A stretch of DNA of 15,886 bases, taken from Clostridia bacterium. GTDB taxonomy: Bacteria > Bacillota > Peptococcia > DRI-13 > DTU073. Made by a program: the position numbers and the translations under genes. Positions 6,892 through 12,795 of the stretch are shown here, piece after piece. Every line of letters begins with the position of its first letter. Positions within the stretch are counted from its first letter, which is position 1. The DNA is taken from contig JAQVYD010000016.1 of the NCBI GenBank assembly GCA_028709105.1, positions 1 through 15,886 of the forward strand. Reading direction: 5' to 3'. Below the pieces are notes generated by a model. The model ran no database searches. It had not been told where the DNA came from and was given only the letters and a program-made list of their open reading frames with translations.

Positions 6892-7997
6892 TTATGGAGA
6901 GGAAGGGCCCTTTTGATCCGTCGGTAGAGGCGACGGATCTCTTTTTTTGTTTTGCGGCGTAATTTAAAATCAAGGAAAGGATAGAGTATGAGAGGCAAGC
7001 CCGGCAGGATCGAAACGATACCAAGGACCAGCCAGATGCTTTTCGTTTGCAGTTGGTAGAGAATGTGCGGAGGAAGAAAAGGGTAATACATCCCGATCCA
7101 AATCGGGAATTGATGGGTACCTGTTTGCAGAGCTGTGACCTTAAAGGAAAGCTCTTTTTTTTGATTTTGTTTGAGGGTGAGGAAGTCGACATTCAGCGTT
7201 ATTTGCGGGTCGGGACAAGTAACTGCGGCGATGAAAGGACAAAAGCTTTTGTTTTTTAGTTCAGCGAGGAAGCGTTCTGTCGTGTCCCCTTCTTTTAGGA
7301 TCCCGATCATACTGCCCTGGAGAGCTCCCCGTTGGTCCGCTACCTCGTATTCGAGATTTATTTTTTGACTCGCTGCCAGCATACTGGCGAGTAATAACAA
7401 GCTGATCACAAAGCCGCTGCCGATATAAAGCAGGGAGAGATCCAGCTTGTCTTTCTTTTTGCCGCTGCGCTCGTTTTGCCATTCGGTGGAAGCTAAAATA
7501 ATTGTTAAGAGGAAAGCAAAACAAGGCAGCAGATAAGGGCTGCGCCGATATTTCTCCACCCAGAGCGGGAGATGACCGAGCAGGGGGCATTTGAAGACAT
7601 GGGTTCCCCAGGTGGGGACTTTAGCGGCAATCCATTCGCGTTTGATCGCGTGTGCCCTTTCCCCAAGTTGATCCGGGGTCTCGTTAGCATCACCTTGTGT
7701 AATGAAGCCGTTTTCAGCATCACCGGCAACAATGCGGTGGAGAACCCAGCCTTTGCGAGCTAGGGAATCATCCTCTGTTTTAAAAAGCACAATATCCCCA
7801 ATCTTCACCGGGGCGGCAACGGAAAGAGACCGGACAAAAACAAGGTCGCCTCTGGAGAAGAGGGGATACATACTGTTGGAGCGGATAACGGAAAAAAGGA
7901 AAGGGGTATTATGAAGCGCTGAGCCTAAGCCGGCGATCAGGATGATGACGATGAATAAGTAAAAAAAGAAATTGCCGATCCGAGATAAAATCCGCAT
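6888..7997 (-). CDS. Signal peptidase I, ER/archaeal/SipW type, with extra C-terminal ectodomain
   Basis: This 369-aa protein starts with a membrane segment (about 8-28) and a peptidase S26 domain. The nucleophile is Ser42 in SNSMYPLFSRGDLVFV. The general base is His87 in VLHRIV, where ordinary bacterial type I enzymes have Lys, and QGDANETPD (Asp103/Asp109) completes the ER-type triad. Such enzymes (SipW in Bacillus) mature a restricted set of substrates such as TasA. Unlike a minimal SipW it continues with two further membrane segments (about 152-170 and 186-210), a ~105-residue beta-rich ectodomain (about 212-318), a final membrane segment and a very basic tail (KLRRKTKKEIRRLYRRIKR). It is divergent from the three secreted paralogs, its presumed substrates. 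The ATG has GAGGGGGG upstream on its strand. Confidence 0.9.
   Translation of the reverse strand: MRILSRIGNFFFYLFIVIILIAGLGSALHNTPFLFSVIRSNSMYPLFSRGDLVFVRSLSVAAPVKIGDIVLFKTEDDSLARKGWVLHRIVAGDAENGFITQGDANETPDQLGERAHAIKREWIAAKVPTWGTHVFKCPLLGHLPLWVEKYRRSPYLLPCFAFLLTIILASTEWQNERSGKKKDKLDLSLLYIGSGFVISLLLLASMLAASQKINLEYEVADQRGALQGSMIGILKEGDTTERFLAELKNKSFCPFIAAVTCPDPQITLNVDFLTLKQNQKKELSFKVTALQTGTHQFPIWIGMYYPFLPPHILYQLQTKSIWLVLGIVSILPGLPLILYPFLDFKLRRKTKKEIRRLYRRIKRALPLHN
6915..6948 (+). terminator. Intrinsic terminator of the two-component operon, inside the convergent gene
   Basis: A perfect 9-bp stem (GATCCGTCG at 6915-6923 with 6931-6939) and a 7-base loop are followed by TCTTTTTTT. It works only for plus-strand transcripts, that is the response-regulator operon. 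It lies wholly within the last codons of the signal peptidase gene on the other strand, where it encodes part of the basic tail. Confidence 0.8.
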
Positions 7998-8070
7998 AAT
8001 AAGTATTCCCCCCTCTATATTGTAAGCAAGGGTGAAGGGAGGGTGAACCCCCTTTGAGAGAAAAGAGTGT

Positions 8071-8222
8071 GGTACTAAAGTGGTAGACGCCGGTGTAAGA
8101 AAGAACTTGCCATCGGAACTATGGGGGCAAGAGACGTGTCTTTAGGGCGAAGAAAATGTAGACTTAAGTTTTGTTAAATTCCTCTTTAGAGTGCTGTCAA
8201 AGCTGTCGTCAGAGGCGATAAT
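8071..8222 (+). promoter_or_regulatory. Promoter/regulatory block of secreted paralog 1 (copy 1 of a duplicated element)
   Basis: The 7998-8323 gap holds GGTACTAAAGT at 8071, GACTTAAGTTTTGT at 8161 and a promoter with -35 CTGTCA (8194-8199) and -10 GATAAT (8217-8222), 17-bp spacer. The same three parts recur upstream of paralog 2. Between the first two parts this copy has 43 extra bases containing a small inverted repeat (CTTGCC 8106-8111, GGCAAG 8126-8131). On the minus strand TTGACA-17-TTAACA (8200 to 8172) could serve the divergent peptidase gene, but its -10 is poor. The leader to the paralog 1 ATG is about 95 bases and AT-rich. Confidence 0.6.
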
Positions 8223-8323
8223 AAATATTAGATGTAAAAAAGGAACTTAAGAATCACTCTTGAGAATATATTAAATAATATAATTAAGTAGCATGAGTGT
8301 AAGACAACAAGGAGGAATAGGAC

Positions 8324-8839
8324 ATGAAAAAGAAAAGTTTAATCTTGGTGCTTGTGCTCCTTGGTCTGTCCAGTTTAATGGTGGCGATGGCTTATACCTC
8401 CGCTGAAGTACAGGCCGGTTATACGGTGAAAGTGGCTGATGCGGACAAGGCTTTACTGGCACTTGCTCCTCATGATAATAGCGGAAAGATTGCGTATATA
8501 GATGACCGGGGTAATCTTATGCTTGATTTTGGTAAGGTGGGGGATAAGGACTACGGGTTACAGCCGGGCAGTACCTATAAATGGTCGAATCTCGTTGATG
8601 TGATCAATAATTCGACGGATACGGTTACGGTGAATCTGGAGGTAACCGGGGGTCTAACGGATAATTTGATTATTACTGATAAACCCGGTAATAATGGGCG
8701 AAAAATTAAGAATACAGAGCTTGCTCCGGGCCGGAATAATAGGCTGATGTTAACTTTTACGGTTAGCGTCCCGGAAAATGCGGGTATCGGTACCGACCTT
8801 ACCGGCAGTATTGTTGTTACGGCTGAAGCTGGCAATTAA
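8324..8839 (+). CDS. Small secreted beta-rich protein, paralog 1 (DUF1102-like / SipW-substrate-like)
   Basis: This 171-aa protein has a signal peptide (MKKK, then a hydrophobic core to about residue 22) ending in VAMAYTSAEVQAGYTVKV. The mature part alternates short beta-strand patterns, contains a GLQPGSTYKW motif and ends in TDLTGSIVVTAEAGN. The layout of early-strand ADKALLAL, LDFG, GLQPGSTY and NNS...VTV closely recalls archaeal DUF1102 proteins found beside signal peptidases and DUF5305. The YTSAEV motif also echoes the region after the cleavage site in TasA/camelysin. No cysteine is present in the mature part. It has AAGGAGG at 8309-8315 before the ATG. Probably exported, cut by the neighbouring peptidase and displayed or assembled outside; the DUF1102 link is from memory of motifs, not a search. 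Confidence 0.75.
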   Translation: MKKKSLILVLVLLGLSSLMVAMAYTSAEVQAGYTVKVADADKALLALAPHDNSGKIAYIDDRGNLMLDFGKVGDKDYGLQPGSTYKWSNLVDVINNSTDTVTVNLEVTGGLTDNLIITDKPGNNGRKIKNTELAPGRNNRLMLTFTVSVPENAGIGTDLTGSIVVTAEAGN

Positions 8840-8845
8840 GCAGAT

Positions 8846-8955
8846 GGTACTAAAGTAGCAGGCGGAGTTGTAAAAAAGCGGAAGAAAAAGCAGACTTAAG
8901 TTTTTGTAAAATTCTTCTTTCGGAGACTGTCAACACAGATTTAAACAAGGATAAT
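8846..8955 (+). promoter_or_regulatory. Promoter/regulatory block of secreted paralog 2 (copy 2 of the duplicated element)
   Basis: GGTACTAAAGTAG at 8846 contains TACT-AA-AGTA, a clean inverted repeat. GACTTAAGTTTTTGT follows at 8893, and a promoter with -35 CTGTCA (8927-8932), 17-bp spacer and -10 GATAAT (8950-8955). Promoter boxes and spacer length are identical to the block upstream of paralog 1 although the intervening bases differ, which argues for selection on the elements. Confidence 0.6.
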
Positions 8956-9024
8956 AAAGTTGTTAAAAAGATTATTTATAAAACACAGGGGAAAATGTCC
9001 CCAAATAAAGGAGGAGTTATTTAA

Positions 9025-9516
9025 ATGAAAAAGAAAGGTTTGGCTTTGGTGGTTGTCTTGTTATGTATGGCTAGTTTATTAGCAGCGATGGCTTATACTT
9101 CTGCGGAAGTGAAGGCAAGTTATACGATTAAGGTGACTGATTCGGCTAGTTCTATACTGGCTCTTAACTTTGACTCAAGTGTAGCAGCTGGTGAATGTAC
9201 GGGCGTTGTAGACACGGATGGCAAGCTGAGGATTACTTTTGGTAAAGACAATTGCGGATTACAGCCGTGCAGTACATACAAATGGGATGGTCTCGTCACG
9301 CTGACCAATCATTCCAATAAGGCAATTAAGGTTACTGTAACCGATTCAGATTCAGGACCGCGTTTGGTTATTACCAGTAACGACCAGCCAGTTAAGGATC
9401 TAACAATAGCGGCTAGTAGCACGTTACCGCTAGATGTTGCGGTAAAAGTTCCCGCTGGGGCTGGCGCAGGAACCGACCTTACCGGTGACATTATTGTTTC
9501 CGCTGTGACTGAATAA
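9025..9516 (+). CDS. Small secreted beta-rich protein, paralog 2
   Basis: This 163-aa paralog shares with its neighbours the MKKKGLAL start, the LCMASLLAAMAYTSAEV signal-peptide end, the LQPCSTYKW motif (G replaced by C relative to the others) and the TDLTGDIIVSA C-terminus. It is the only copy with cysteines in the mature part: one in GEC, two in NCGLQPC, which could form a disulfide. The cysteine in the signal core (LLCMAS) lacks a small residue before it and does not fit a lipobox. The ribosome-binding site AAGGAGG (9008-9014) lies about 10 bases before the ATG. It has its own promoter block, so dosage can be set independently of paralog 1. Function inferred only from context. Confidence 0.75.
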   Translation: MKKKGLALVVVLLCMASLLAAMAYTSAEVKASYTIKVTDSASSILALNFDSSVAAGECTGVVDTDGKLRITFGKDNCGLQPCSTYKWDGLVTLTNHSNKAIKVTVTDSDSGPRLVITSNDQPVKDLTIAASSTLPLDVAVKVPAGAGAGTDLTGDIIVSAVTE

Positions 9517-9548
9517 AGGCATCATAAAAATTAACATCAGTTTAAGCT

Positions 9549-9580
9549 TAAAACCTCCTGTTTGCAAACAGGAGGTTTTA
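9549..9580. terminator. Terminator-like 32-bp perfect palindrome after paralog 2
   Basis: Bases 9549-9580 are fully self-complementary around CCTCCTGTTTG/CAAACAGGAGG, flanked by A and T tracts. It resembles the hairpin after paralog 3, and the sequence between stop and hairpin (AAAGGCAT...AAAATTAA...AAGCTT) is also shared, so the 3' flank was duplicated with the gene. The T-tract is short. Confidence 0.6.
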
Positions 9581-9589
9581 TGGTATAAT
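9562..9589 (+). promoter_or_regulatory. Putative promoter of paralog 3 overlapping the upstream hairpin
   Basis: TTGCAA (9562-9567) and a consensus TATAAT (9584-9589) are 16 bp apart. The -35 sits at the centre of the palindrome that ends the paralog 2 transcript. The 9517-9655 gap carries no copy of the regulatory block seen before paralogs 1 and 2. Confidence 0.5.
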
Positions 9590-9655
9590 TGAGCTAAAGA
9601 AGCAGAAAAAGCAAGAAATAAAGGGAAAAGCTTTCCGCCGGAGGGGGAATCAAGG

Positions 9656-10159
9656 ATGAGACAGAAAGGTTTAGCCTTGGTGCTTATGATTCTCTGTATG
9701 GCGAGCTTATTAGCCGCCATGGCGTATACCTCTGCGGACGTACAGGCTGGTTATGTGGTACAGGTGGCGAATACGGAGCAAGCTTTATTGGCTCTTACCC
9801 CCAACTTGGATCCGGATGGCACGGTTGCCGTAGATTCCGGTACGGATGGGTTTAGTTTGCAGTTTGGCCGGAGTGGCAGCGGCGAACCGGGAGTGCAGCC
9901 GGGTAGTACATACACATGGCAGAATCTCGTCACACTGACCAACAATTCCGGGAGCAAGATTAAGGTTACTGTTTCTGCTCCGAGCGGTGGGCATTTGGTC
10001 ATTACCACCGGCGAAAATAATGTCGCGGTTTCAGGAATAATCGTCGCGGCTGGCGGTACGTTGCCGCTTACTTTTACGGTTACCGTACCGGATCGGAACG
10101 ACACTTCCTTGACCGGCGAGATTATCGTTATCGCCGAAAAGGTAGAGTTTACTCTCTAA
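9656..10159 (+). CDS. Small secreted beta-rich protein, paralog 3
   Basis: This 167-aa paralog starts MRQKGLALVL and keeps LCMASLLAAMAYTSADVQAG, the ALLALTPN strand, VQPGSTYTW, NLVTLTNNSG and a C-terminal TSLTGEIIVIAE. It is closest to paralog 2 through the signal peptide and in NLVTLTN. The mature part has no cysteine. A ribosome-binding site CGGAGGGGG (9638-9646) precedes the ATG. It has a different promoter type from the other two, so it may be expressed under other conditions (inference). Expected to be exported and matured by the neighbouring SipW-like peptidase; assembly into fibres as with TasA is possible but unproven. Confidence 0.75.
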   Translation: MRQKGLALVLMILCMASLLAAMAYTSADVQAGYVVQVANTEQALLALTPNLDPDGTVAVDSGTDGFSLQFGRSGSGEPGVQPGSTYTWQNLVTLTNNSGSKIKVTVSAPSGGHLVITTGENNVAVSGIIVAAGGTLPLTFTVTVPDRNDTSLTGEIIVIAEKVEFTL

Positions 10160-10183
10160 AGGCATAGTGAAAAATTAAGCTTT

Positions 10184-10216
10184 AAAACCTCTCGTCGTGA
10201 GCACGGGAGGTTTTTT
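10184..10216 (+). terminator. Intrinsic terminator after paralog 3
   Basis: A 12-bp stem with one G-U pair (AAAACCTCTCGT at 10184-10195 with 10203-10214) is followed by a T-run to 10216. It ends the secreted-protein cluster. Confidence 0.8.
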
Positions 10217-10294
10217 ACTTGAGTAAGTTTTGCGCCCACGTGATTGCTTTTGTTCTGCTCTCATCTTTTAGCTGTTTTTAGGTAATCGGATTTA

Positions 10295-10303
10295 TGTTAT
10301 AAT
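10295..10303 (+). promoter_or_regulatory. Extended -10 promoter of the radical SAM gene
   Basis: TGTTATAAT is an extended -10 (TGnTATAAT) about 50 bases before the start; the -35 region (TTTTTA at 10275) is poor, as is common for extended -10 promoters. Confidence 0.5.
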
Positions 10304-10354
10304 GATGCTGATTAATTCCTGTCGGGAAGCAGTAAATTTGTTAGCAAGGGAAGG

Positions 10355-11287
10355 ATGAAGATGAGCGGAGAACAGTACGTTTTTGGCCCGGTGCCTTCAC
10401 GAAGGCTGGGGCTTTCGCTGGGGCTAAGTCCGCTGCCGCAAAAAACGTGTAATTATGCCTGTGTTTATTGCCAGTTGGGTAGAACGAGCAGGATGATTAA
10501 CGAGCGGCAAGAGTTTGTTCCCTTGTCAATAATGGTGACAGAATTTCGTAACTTTTTAAAAAGCGGGGTTCCCTTTGATGTCGTGACGATTGTGGGGGAG
10601 GGAGAACCTACCTTAGCTTTAAACCTAGGGCAGTTGCTTAGCGCTGTGCAGGAGCTTACGGACAAGCCGGTCGCTGTGATTACGAACGGTTCTTGGTTAG
10701 CGGCAGAGGAAGTAAGGGCGGCTTTACAGAAGGCCGATTTGGTCTTACCTTCTTTGGATGCTTATGATGAAGAAAGTTTCCGGCAGATCAACAGACCTTG
10801 GGGTAAACTCAAATTTAAAGAGGTATATGAGGGCTTGCGCTGTTTTTCCCAAGAGTATCAAGGGCAACTATGGTTAGAAACGATGCTGGTACAAGGTTTG
10901 AATGATGACGAAGAAGCCCTGAAAAAGTTAAAAGGTTTATTACAGGGACTTAAGTATCAACGTTTATATCTGAATACACCTGTCCGTCCTCCGGCGGAAA
11001 GCTGGGTGACTCCGCCTGCTCCGGCAGTTGTACAAAAAGCGGTACAGCTTTTAGGGGGAATGTCCATTGATTCTCTGGCGGAGGGCAGTTTTTATAGTGA
11101 AATTAAAGATGATTATGCAGCTGTTTTAAGCATTATCGGGCGGCATCCCCTCAATCAGCATGAGTTAAGCAGTTTCCTCGCTTCTCGGCAGTGCCCGAAT
11201 CCCGAGGTTGTTTTGAGCAAATTAAAGCAAGAGCAAAAGGTGGAAATCGTTTTTTATAAGGGGTATCACACCTATAGATTAGTTTAA
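10355..11287 (+). CDS. Radical SAM protein, COG0731 (wyosine-like Fe-S oxidoreductase) type
   Basis: This 310-aa protein has the N-terminal signature FGPVPSRRLGLSLG and a CX3CX2C cluster motif (Cys32, Cys36, Cys39 in CNYACVYC) that would hold the SAM-binding 4Fe-4S cluster. The GEGEPTLALN strand matches the SAM-binding glycine motif. The remainder (LPSLDAYDEESFRQINRP, LYLNTPVRPP) matches the COG0731 group, related to the tRNA-wybutosine enzyme but of unknown function in bacteria. A C-terminal winged helix (about 255-310, NQHELSSFLASRQCPNPEVV) is usual for the longer members. ATG 10361 is a slightly better start than 10355, since AAGGGAAGG ends right at 10354. The kinase gene follows within 15 bases, so they are probably co-transcribed. 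Confidence 0.85.
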   Translation: MKMSGEQYVFGPVPSRRLGLSLGLSPLPQKTCNYACVYCQLGRTSRMINERQEFVPLSIMVTEFRNFLKSGVPFDVVTIVGEGEPTLALNLGQLLSAVQELTDKPVAVITNGSWLAAEEVRAALQKADLVLPSLDAYDEESFRQINRPWGKLKFKEVYEGLRCFSQEYQGQLWLETMLVQGLNDDEEALKKLKGLLQGLKYQRLYLNTPVRPPAESWVTPPAPAVVQKAVQLLGGMSIDSLAEGSFYSEIKDDYAAVLSIIGRHPLNQHELSSFLASRQCPNPEVVLSKLKQEQKVEIVFYKGYHTYRLV

Positions 11288-11302
11288 AGGAGCTTGTTGC
11301 TG

Positions 11303-12178
11303 ATGAAGAGTTTAGTGAAAAGAGTCGCGGCTATTCATGACCTTTCCGGGTTCGGCCGTACTTCCCTAGCGGTAGTAATCCCGATTTTATCCACGATGGG
11401 GGTACAGGTTTGTTCTTTGCCCACAGCCGTTTTTTCTACACATACCGGCGGGTTTGAGGGTTATCATTTTGTGGACTTAACCGAGCAGATGGAAGCGATT
11501 ATGGAGCATTGGCAGGAATTGGGGATTGAGTTCGATTGTGTTTATAGTGGTTTTCTCGGTTCGCCCCGGCAGGTAGAGATCATTGCTAGGTTTATTGATC
11601 GTTTTTCTAAGGAGAAACCGCTTGTTGTCATTGATCCGGTGCTGGGGGATGATGGGAAGTTATATCAAACGATGGATCAGACGATGGTCAAAGAAATGAG
11701 GAGATTAATAAGTAAGGCGAATATGATCACACCTAATTTTACCGAAGCGGCCTATCTCTTGGGGGAGGAATTCTGTCAAGGGATTGCGGTTAAGAAGATT
11801 AAAGACTGGTTGGTGCGGTTGTCGGAGATGGGGCCGGAAACGGTGATTATTACCAGTGTGCCTGATTGCAAGGCCGCCAAAAACACGTGTGTGATGGCAT
11901 ATGATCGGCTAACTAACCGTTTCTGGAAGGTCAGTTGTGTCTATATTCCGGCTAATTTCCCGGGGACAGGGGATACTTTTACGAGTGTGGTGGTCGGCAG
12001 TATTTTACAAGGTGACAGTTTGCCGATTGCTTTGGATCGCGGGGTGCAGTTTATTACCACAGCGATCAGAGCCAGTTATGGTTATGAGTATCCGCGCCGG
12101 GAAGGAATTTTGCTGGAGCGGGTGCTGGCAAGTTTAAATCTGCCGGTGGTGGCCGGGAGTTACGAAATTTTGGAATGA
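11303..12178 (+). CDS. Pyridoxal/pyridoxamine kinase (PfkB/ribokinase superfamily)
   Basis: This 291-aa cytosolic kinase would phosphorylate vitamin B6 vitamers (pyridoxal, pyridoxamine or pyridoxine) to their 5'-phosphates using ATP. It shows the family N-terminus AAIHDLSGFGRTSLAVVIP, the STHTGGFEGY substrate loop, VVIDPVLGDDGKLY, MITPNFTEAAYL and the anion-hole/catalytic motif GTGDTF with Asp224 as the expected base. The frame opens at TTG 11294, but ATG 11303 fits the AAAGGAG at 11286-11292 best. The related hydroxymethylpyrimidine kinase (ThiD) is less likely because of the GGFEGY and IHDLSGFGRTS motifs. Its neighbour, the radical SAM gene, does not suggest a shared pathway. Confidence 0.88.
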   Translation: MKSLVKRVAAIHDLSGFGRTSLAVVIPILSTMGVQVCSLPTAVFSTHTGGFEGYHFVDLTEQMEAIMEHWQELGIEFDCVYSGFLGSPRQVEIIARFIDRFSKEKPLVVIDPVLGDDGKLYQTMDQTMVKEMRRLISKANMITPNFTEAAYLLGEEFCQGIAVKKIKDWLVRLSEMGPETVIITSVPDCKAAKNTCVMAYDRLTNRFWKVSCVYIPANFPGTGDTFTSVVVGSILQGDSLPIALDRGVQFITTAIRASYGYEYPRREGILLERVLASLNLPVVAGSYEILE

Positions 12179-12185
12179 GCTCATC

Positions 12186-12214
12186 TTGACAATTAGCGCA
12201 GATTCAAGTATTAT
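12186..12214 (+). promoter_or_regulatory. Strong promoter of tRNA-Ser
   Basis: Consensus TTGACA (12186-12191), 17-bp spacer and TATTAT (12209-12214), with the tRNA beginning 20 bases downstream. It overlaps the region just after the kinase stop codon. Confidence 0.75.
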
Positions 12215-12234
12215 CAGTGAGGAGATTGTAGCAT

Positions 12235-12325
12235 GGAGAGATGACCGAGCTGGTTGAAGGTGCACGCCTGGAAAGCGTGTGTAGGGGAAACTCTACCGAG
12301 GGTTCGAATCCCTCTCTCTCCGCCA
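12235..12325 (+). tRNA. tRNA-Ser (anticodon GGA)
   Basis: The acceptor arm GGAGAGA (12235-12241) pairs with TCTCTCC (12315-12321), followed by discriminator G and an encoded CCA. The anticodon arm CACGC-CTGGAAA-GCGTG puts GGA at 12270-12272, reading UCC/UCU. A long variable arm (about 12280-12298) marks a class II serine tRNA, and the T-arm GGTTCGAATCC is canonical. tRNA-Ser next to SRP RNA and dnaX is a familiar Bacillota order. Confidence 0.96.
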
Positions 12326-12445
12326 CTTACTCTCGCAAGGGTTACGCGAATTCCGGCAATTTTTGCGAAACGGTAAAAAAAGCAGTTGGAATTAGGTAGA
12401 CGTGTATACCCAAACGTGAAAAATCGTGTAGACTAGATGATAGTT

Positions 12446-12719
12446 TTGACCGTGCTAGACGGGGAGGTAGCGGTGCCTTGTAACCCGCAAACCGCTATAG
12501 CGGGGTAGAAGTCCTGTCCTGCGGATTAGCCTTGTAAGGTCTGACTCTGGCAAGTGGTGATGACGATTGGGTCCTGCGCAACGGAAATTTGTGAATCCCG
12601 TCAGGTTCGGAAGGAAGCAGCGGTAAGCAAAACCTTTCGTGTGCCGTGGGGAAGCCTGATTAGAGCTAACTATCGGAGTAACGCTTGGAAGGTACATTCA
12701 AAGGCAGGTGCACGGTCAT
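12446..12719 (+). ncRNA. ffs: Signal recognition particle RNA, large (Bacillus-type) form
   Basis: The ends GACCGTGC (12448-12455) and GCACGGTC (12710-12717) pair perfectly, as in Bacillota scRNA. The 5' part contains the Alu-domain signature (GGGGAGGTAGCGGTGCC, TGTAACC). The conserved S-domain hairpin that binds Ffh is at about 12599-12630, with GGTTCGGAAGGAAGCAGC. Length of about 270 bases fits the large Gram-positive type with both Alu and S domains, rather than the 114-base 4.5S form of Enterobacteria. The RNA targets nascent membrane proteins to the translocon with Ffh and FtsY. Exact ends are estimated from the closing helix. Confidence 0.93.
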
Positions 12720-12740
12720 TAATTTATTTCTGATTTGCGG

Positions 12741-12772
12741 AAAAAGCGGCTTGCTTTGCGGGTCGCTTTTTG
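12741..12772 (+). terminator. Terminator of SRP RNA
   Basis: AAAAAGCG (12741-12748) pairs with CGCTTTTT (12764-12771), with further internal GC pairing and a T-run. It lies between the SRP RNA and dnaX. Confidence 0.65.
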
Positions 12773-12795
12773 TATATGCTTAAAGGGGAAGGAGG

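Noticed and set aside
8230..8323. Riboswitch in the leader of paralog 1
   Set aside because: The leader is AT-rich with only short pairings (around CTTAAG and CTCTTGAG) and no recognisable aptamer or terminator.
9025..9110. Lipoprotein signal in paralogs 2 and 3 because of LLCMAS
   Set aside because: The residues before the cysteine (V/I-L-L or L) do not fit the lipobox, the hydrophobic core continues past it, and paralog 1 lacks the cysteine.
12455..12697. Minus-strand open frame over the SRP RNA
   Set aside because: The region is a structured RNA gene with diagnostic motifs; the frame is fortuitous.
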